Shown one piece after another: positions 5,698 through 9,440 of a stretch of DNA of 9,440 nucleotides. A model generated the notes under the pieces. That model worked only from the letters and a program-made list of their open reading frames with translations, was not told the origin of the DNA and did not search any database. A program made the translations under genes and the position numbers. The DNA is from Flavobacteriaceae bacterium (lineage in GTDB: Bacteria; Bacteroidota; Bacteroidia; Flavobacteriales; Flavobacteriaceae): positions 1-9,440 of the forward strand of contig WGDF01000179.1 in NCBI GenBank assembly GCA_015493405.1, read 5' to 3'. The first letter of the stretch is position 1; each line of letters opens with the position of its first letter.

Positions 5698-7284
5698 TTA
5701 AAACTCGGATTTCTCGTGTAATTTGACACTAGGATATTTGGTTTTGGTCATTTCAAACGAAAAGGGAGAATCAGCCAAAAAAACTTGTTTACCATATTTA
5801 TCTTTAGCTAAATAACGCTGTTTGACCCGTTTAAAATCCTCATACTCGGAATGATCTTTATCGTCGGGATCTACCCAAAACGCTTTGTAAACATTGAGTG
5901 GCTCATAGGTACATTTGGCACCATATTCATGTTCGAGTCGATACTGAATCACATCATATTGCAATGCGCCAACCGTGCCAATAACTTTTCTACCATTTAA
6001 GTCTAATATAAACAATTGCGCAACACCTTCATCCATCAACTGATCTATACCTTTGGCCAATTGTTTTGATTTCATAGGATCGGCATTGTTGATATATCTA
6101 AAATGTTCCGGAGAAAAATTAGGAATACCTTTAAATTTCAGCATTTCACCTTCTGTAAAAGTATCCCCTATTTTAAAATTTCCGGTATCATGCAGTCCGA
6201 CAATATCACCCGGAAAGCTTTCTTCAACCACTTGTTTTTTTTGAGCAAAAAAGGTATTGGGGCTTGAAAATTTGAAATTTTTCTTTAAACGAGTATGATA
6301 ATAAGGTGTATTCCGTTTAAAAGTTCCCGAAACTATTTTGACAAAAGCCAGCCTGTCGCGGTGTTTGGGATCTAAATTGGCATGAATTTTAAAAACAAAT
6401 CCGGTCATTTTGGGTTCCTCGGGGGAAACGATACGGCTTTCAGCTGCTTTAGGCTGTGGAGGCGGCGCAATTTCAACAAAACAATCTAAGAGCTCCTGAA
6501 CCCCGAAATTGTTTAATGCTGAGCCGAAAAAGACCGGCTGCAAGTCGCCTTTGAGATAAGCATTGCGATCAAAAGGGTTATAAACCCCTTCGACCAATTC
6601 CAAATTATCAATGAGTTCGATAACCGTATCAGCGCCCAATAATTCAATCAATCTTGCATCTTTGAGATTGGAAATTTCTTCAGAATCAGCGATTTGTTGC
6701 TTGGTTTCCCCAAAATAAAGCTTCACTTTTTGTTCCCAAATATTATAAACACCCTTAAAATCACTTCCCATTCCAATCGGAAAACTCAAAGGAGAAACGG
6801 TTAAGCCGAGCTTTTGTTCAATTTCATCCAATAATTCAAAGGCATCTTTACCTTCACGGTCTAATTTATTGATAAAAACAATCATAGGGATGTTGCGCAT
6901 ACGACATACTTGCACCAACTTTTCAGTTTGTTCCTCCACCCCTTTGGCCACATCTACTACCACAATGACACTATCTACAGCAGTTAATGTCCTATATGTA
7001 TCCTCTGCGAAATCTTTGTGTCCGGGTGTATCTAAGATGTTGATTTTCTTATTTTTATAATAAAACGCCAAAACAGAAGTGGCAACGGAAATACCCCTTT
7101 GCTTTTCTATTTCCATAAAATCGGAAGTGGCAGTTTTTTTGATTTTATTTGATTTGACTGCACCGGCTTCTTGTATAGCTCCCCCAAAAAGTAATAATTT
7201 TTCGGTCAAAGTGGTTTTTCCGGCATCGGGATGCGAAATGATACCAAAAGTGCGACGCTTAGCGATTTCTTGTTGTAAACTCAT
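5698..7284 (-). CDS. prfC: Peptide chain release factor 3 (RF3)
   Basis: RF3 is a translational GTPase that removes RF1 or RF2 from the ribosome after peptide release. The 528-aa length matches the usual size (E. coli RF3 is 529). The GTPase motifs are intact: G1 SHPDAGKTT (17-25), the switch I region with RGIS (63-66), G3 DTPGH (85-89) and G4 NKLD (139-142). The beta-barrel domain begins near TGFVFKIHANLDPKHRDR. The C-terminal domain includes GVAQLFILDLNGRKVIGTVG and GALQYDVIQYRLEHEYG, which are typical of RF3 and separate it from EF-G, TetM-type proteins and LepA. It starts at the ATG at 7284, with its own promoter box at 7302-7309, and ends before the shared terminator at 5650-5679. It looks monocistronic. 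Confidence 0.97.
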   Translation of the reverse strand: MSLQQEIAKRRTFGIISHPDAGKTTLTEKLLLFGGAIQEAGAVKSNKIKKTATSDFMEIEKQRGISVATSVLAFYYKNKKINILDTPGHKDFAEDTYRTLTAVDSVIVVVDVAKGVEEQTEKLVQVCRMRNIPMIVFINKLDREGKDAFELLDEIEQKLGLTVSPLSFPIGMGSDFKGVYNIWEQKVKLYFGETKQQIADSEEISNLKDARLIELLGADTVIELIDNLELVEGVYNPFDRNAYLKGDLQPVFFGSALNNFGVQELLDCFVEIAPPPQPKAAESRIVSPEEPKMTGFVFKIHANLDPKHRDRLAFVKIVSGTFKRNTPYYHTRLKKNFKFSSPNTFFAQKKQVVEESFPGDIVGLHDTGNFKIGDTFTEGEMLKFKGIPNFSPEHFRYINNADPMKSKQLAKGIDQLMDEGVAQLFILDLNGRKVIGTVGALQYDVIQYRLEHEYGAKCTYEPLNVYKAFWVDPDDKDHSEYEDFKRVKQRYLAKDKYGKQVFLADSPFSFEMTKTKYPSVKLHEKSEF

Positions 7285-7301
7285 ATAAAATTATTGAAAT
7301 G

Positions 7302-7309
7302 CAAAAGTA
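7302..7309 (-). promoter_or_regulatory. prfC promoter -7 box
   Basis: TACTTTTG on the minus strand (7309-7302) matches TAnnTTTG exactly and lies 17 bases before the prfC ATG, giving a very short leader. I see no good TTG at the matching -33 position. A second TAnnTTTG match (TATTTTTG, on the minus strand near 7412-7419) could be an alternative start with a longer leader. Confidence 0.5.
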
Positions 7310-7451
7310 AGAACTTTTTTATAGTTAGGGTCAGCTGAAAAGCTTTAAAGATTTTGAGGCACAATAAACGCAAAATAAGATAAATTTAAACGGTACTAAA
7401 ATGCAATTGGTACAAAAATAAATATACTTCTGAGCTTTTGTGCAGGTCTGT

Positions 7452-8603
7452 TTACATTTTTTCTATGACTAAATTATTAGAACTTTCTTTTTTGGCGTAA
7501 GAGATAATTTTATGCACCATTTGATAATAATAATCAGGGTTTTCGACAAAATCTATATCACTAATATCCAAAATCAAGATATTGAGATCTTTTTGTGTTT
7601 TGATAAAATTCATATAACCCTCATGAATCTGTTCCAAATAATCTCCGGTTATAGACTGCTCATAGGAACGACCTCGTTTTTTAATATTTTGCAACAAGCG
7701 TTCCACATTTTGATACAGATAAATGTATAAATCGGGTTTGACCAAATCTTTATACATAAAATTAAAAATTTTACGGTATAAAGCGTATTCTTCATCAGAA
7801 AGCGTAACTTTAGAAAAAATTAAAGATTTAAACACAAAATAATCGGAAATAACAGATGTTTTGAATAAATCATACTGAGATAAATCATCAGTTAATTGCT
7901 GATAACGGTCTGCCAAAAAAGACATCTCCAAAGGAAAAGCATAACGTTTCTGATCCTCGTAAAATTTGGGTAAAAAAGGATTTTCTTCAAATCGTTCCAA
8001 AACCAATTTGGCATTCACATCTTTGGCAAATTGCGTTGCAAAGGTCGTTTTTCCCGCACCGATATTACCTTCGATAGCAATAAAATTATATGGTAAATTA
8101 TTAACACTCAATTGTTTATCAATTAAAATAGGTTTAGTTTTATCAGAAGATAAAGTTAGTAATTCTTTATGATTTTTTTGTAAAAGGGGATGAAAAAAAT
8201 CCGGCAAAATGTCATCTAAAGGCTTCAAAACAAAATTTCGCTCATGCAAATGCAGATGTGGAATTTGCAAATCTTTGGTATTTAGAACCTTATGATTAAA
8301 ATATAAAATATCAATGTCTATTGTTCTGTTATGGTATTGGCCTTCTAAAGACTTTTGGCTGCGTCCTAAAATCCGCTCTATTTTTTGGGTCAATTTTAAA
8401 ACTTCAGATGGCGCTTTATACGTTTCTAGCAAAAGAATGGTATTGAGAAAATCCGCCCCCTTAAATCCCCATGCTTTGGTTTGGTAAACCGGTGCAATTT
8501 TTAAGATTTTACCAACAAACCAATTCAAATAATTAACTGCAGATTGTAAATTGTCAAATTTAGATTCCAAATTACTGCCTAAGGCCAAAACCACTTTATT
8601 CAT
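7452..8603 (-). CDS. folK: Bifunctional FolK (HPPK)-deoxynucleoside kinase fusion
   Basis: Two enzymes are joined in 383 residues. Residues 1-150 are 6-hydroxymethyl-7,8-dihydropterin pyrophosphokinase, a folate-pathway enzyme that transfers pyrophosphate from ATP: LALGSN (6-11), AWGFKGADFLN (44-54), the metal-binding NRTIDIDIL (92-100, D96 and D98) and RNFVLKPL (122-129). An arginine of the usual GRxR motif is Q here (GRSQ, 80-83). After a linker, residues 172-383 form a deoxynucleoside kinase that phosphorylates a deoxynucleoside: P-loop GNIGAGKTT (179-187), ERFEENPF (203-210), SDYFVFK (253-259) and the lid RGRSYEQ (310-316). Substrate preference (dA, dG or dC) cannot be read from this. The frame is continuous with no internal stop. 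It starts 21 bases after the ZIP gene stop, so the two are probably cotranscribed. Confidence 0.93.
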   Translation of the reverse strand: MNKVVLALGSNLESKFDNLQSAVNYLNWFVGKILKIAPVYQTKAWGFKGADFLNTILLLETYKAPSEVLKLTQKIERILGRSQKSLEGQYHNRTIDIDILYFNHKVLNTKDLQIPHLHLHERNFVLKPLDDILPDFFHPLLQKNHKELLTLSSDKTKPILIDKQLSVNNLPYNFIAIEGNIGAGKTTFATQFAKDVNAKLVLERFEENPFLPKFYEDQKRYAFPLEMSFLADRYQQLTDDLSQYDLFKTSVISDYFVFKSLIFSKVTLSDEEYALYRKIFNFMYKDLVKPDLYIYLYQNVERLLQNIKKRGRSYEQSITGDYLEQIHEGYMNFIKTQKDLNILILDISDIDFVENPDYYYQMVHKIISYAKKESSNNLVIEKM

Positions 8604-8624
8604 AACTAGTTGTAAATCAATATA

Positions 8625-9302
8625 TTAAGTAAGATAAGCAAATAACATAGCCATAAAAATCAAGACAAATTTGCGGATATTAAAACGATGAGAGTGTTCA
8701 TTTTCAAACAAAATTGTAGTACCAATATGAGCCAAAATACCGACAACAAATGCATTAACATAGGCACCATAGACCAACATAAATTGCAAATGTTTGCCTA
8801 AAAAAGCGGCCAAAGGAGACATCGCAGCAAAAACGGTTAAAAATAAGAATATTTTGGTTTTGCTCATTCCCGACTCAATCATTACAGAAGTTAAAACAAT
8901 AGCAATGGGCAATTTATGAATCAAAATACCATAAAAATAACTGTAATGTAAATGATGTCCTTCATTGATGGGCAAGCCTTCCATAAAAGCATGAATACTT
9001 AAACTGACTAGTAAAATCCAAGGTGCTCTACGATCAAATGCGTGTTTATGGCCATGCTCTGCCCCATGAGAAAAAAGTTCTAAAACAAGCTGAAATACAA
9101 TCCCCAACATGATAAAAAAACCTGCAGTTTTACCATTTAACTCGCCATAGACATGGGGCAATAAATGAAATACAATGATGGACAATAAGTAAGCACCGCT
9201 AAAACTCAACAGTAATTTAATGTATTGTTTATCGGCATGCTGGAATTGGAAGGCTAAATATCCCCCTAAAATTACAATTATAAATAAAATAGCGTAGGTC
9301 AT
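8625..9302 (-). CDS. ZIP-family metal (zinc/iron) transporter
   Basis: ZIP proteins carry Zn2+ or related divalent metals into the cytoplasm across the inner membrane. The 225-aa protein has about seven or eight hydrophobic segments. The metal-binding motifs are present: HAFMEG (104-109) in the fourth helix and HKLP (129-132) in the fifth. A His-rich loop, HGAEHGHKH (79-87), lies between the third and fourth helices, and a second one, ENEHSHRF, is near the C-terminus. Its length is a little short for the family, as in several Bacteroidota members. It is followed after 21 bases by the folK-dNK gene, in the same direction. No sharp promoter match was found upstream; a weak TATTTTTA lies at 9326-9333. 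Metal specificity cannot be read from the sequence. Confidence 0.92.
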   Translation of the reverse strand: MTYAILFIIVILGGYLAFQFQHADKQYIKLLLSFSGAYLLSIIVFHLLPHVYGELNGKTAGFFIMLGIVFQLVLELFSHGAEHGHKHAFDRRAPWILLVSLSIHAFMEGLPINEGHHLHYSYFYGILIHKLPIAIVLTSVMIESGMSKTKIFLFLTVFAAMSPLAAFLGKHLQFMLVYGAYVNAFVVGILAHIGTTILFENEHSHRFNIRKFVLIFMAMLFAYLT

Positions 9303-9353
9303 GATGTTACAGGTTTTTGGTTGGATAAAAATACGGAATTTATTGTAAAGGGC

Positions 9354-9378
9354 GGTTATTTGGTTAATCGGTTATTTG
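9354..9378 (-). repeat. 25-bp repeat, copy 2 (upstream of the ZIP gene)
   Basis: It is identical to 562-586 except for one base. In this copy the two 9-mers CAAATAACC (minus strand) are perfect and separated by seven bases, a 16-base period. It lies 51 bases upstream of the ZIP gene start. As with copy 1, repeat-like DNA adjoins it on the side away from the gene. The function is unknown. Confidence 0.7.
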
Positions 9379-9422
9379 CCTGCCTTCCCAACGTTGTGTC
9401 GAGGTCGTAGCACTCAGCCACC
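9379..9422. repeat. Possible remnant of a dispersed intergenic repeat
   Basis: This noncoding DNA next to the 25-bp repeat has higher GC than its surroundings. On the minus strand it contains GGTGGCTGAG and CGACACAACGTTG, words that resemble dispersed repeats I recall from Bacteroidota genomes. It lacks the inverted arms that a complete element would have. The recognition is from memory and weak. The rest of the window to 9440 shows no gene. Confidence 0.35.
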
Positions 9423-9440
9423 TTTGTTTACGTTTAATAA

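Noticed and set aside
7285..7451. Gap between folK-dNK and prfC, searched for a terminator or small RNA
   Set aside because: Only short imperfect hairpins were found; nothing beyond the prfC promoter box could be supported.
9304..9311. CTGTAACA on the minus strand just before the ZIP start, like the candidate ECF -35 element at 5100-5105
   Set aside because: It ends within a few bases of the ATG, so a promoter there would start transcription inside the gene. Probably chance.

Overview
The window looks like a chromosomal segment from a low-GC member of the Bacteroidota, most likely Flavobacteriia. Supporting signs are AT-rich promoters with a TAnnTTTG -7 box, little Shine-Dalgarno signal, an ECF sigma/membrane protein/DUF2807-type gene cluster, a FolK-deoxynucleoside kinase fusion and RF3. 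All genes but one are on the minus strand, so most operons read from right to left. The assignment rests on gene content and promoter style; no rRNA or other marker is present.

Layout from the left: (1) positions 1-555 hold the N-terminal 185 codons of trpE (anthranilate synthase component I), which runs off the left edge. Its leader (556-913) holds a TAnnTTTG promoter, an 18-residue leader peptide with tandem Trp codons (trpL, 809-865), a perfect 13-bp terminator hairpin (749-778), and then about 140 bp of dispersed-repeat-like palindromic DNA between the attenuator and trpE. (2) Positions 943-5053 hold a five-gene minus-strand cluster in transcription order: ECF sigma factor (TTG start), single-pass membrane protein that is probably its anti-sigma factor, a 360-aa exported DUF4097-like solenoid with a D-Y ladder, a 240-aa exported DUF2807 (head GIN) protein with a GSG ladder, and a predicted outer-membrane barrel protein. 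(3) A divergent plus-strand gene (5165-5626) encodes a small exported protein of unknown function. A bidirectional terminator separates it from prfC. (4) prfC (5698-7284) encodes peptide-chain release factor 3 and has its own promoter. (5) A probable two-gene unit follows: a ZIP-family metal transporter (8625-9302) and a FolK-deoxynucleoside kinase fusion (7452-8603). A 25-bp sequence nearly identical to one just upstream of trpE lies upstream of the ZIP gene.

How the parts fit: tryptophan synthesis appears to be controlled by ribosome-mediated attenuation (trpL plus terminator), with feedback inhibition expected through the LLES motif of TrpE. The ECF cluster has the form of a self-regulated envelope-response module whose outputs are exported beta-solenoid proteins and a barrel. 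The remaining genes are housekeeping: translation termination, folate and nucleotide precursor synthesis, and metal uptake. The best candidates for something little described are the trp leader and its repeat insertion, and the sigma/solenoid operon. I see no CRISPR array, transposase, phage gene, tRNA or rRNA.
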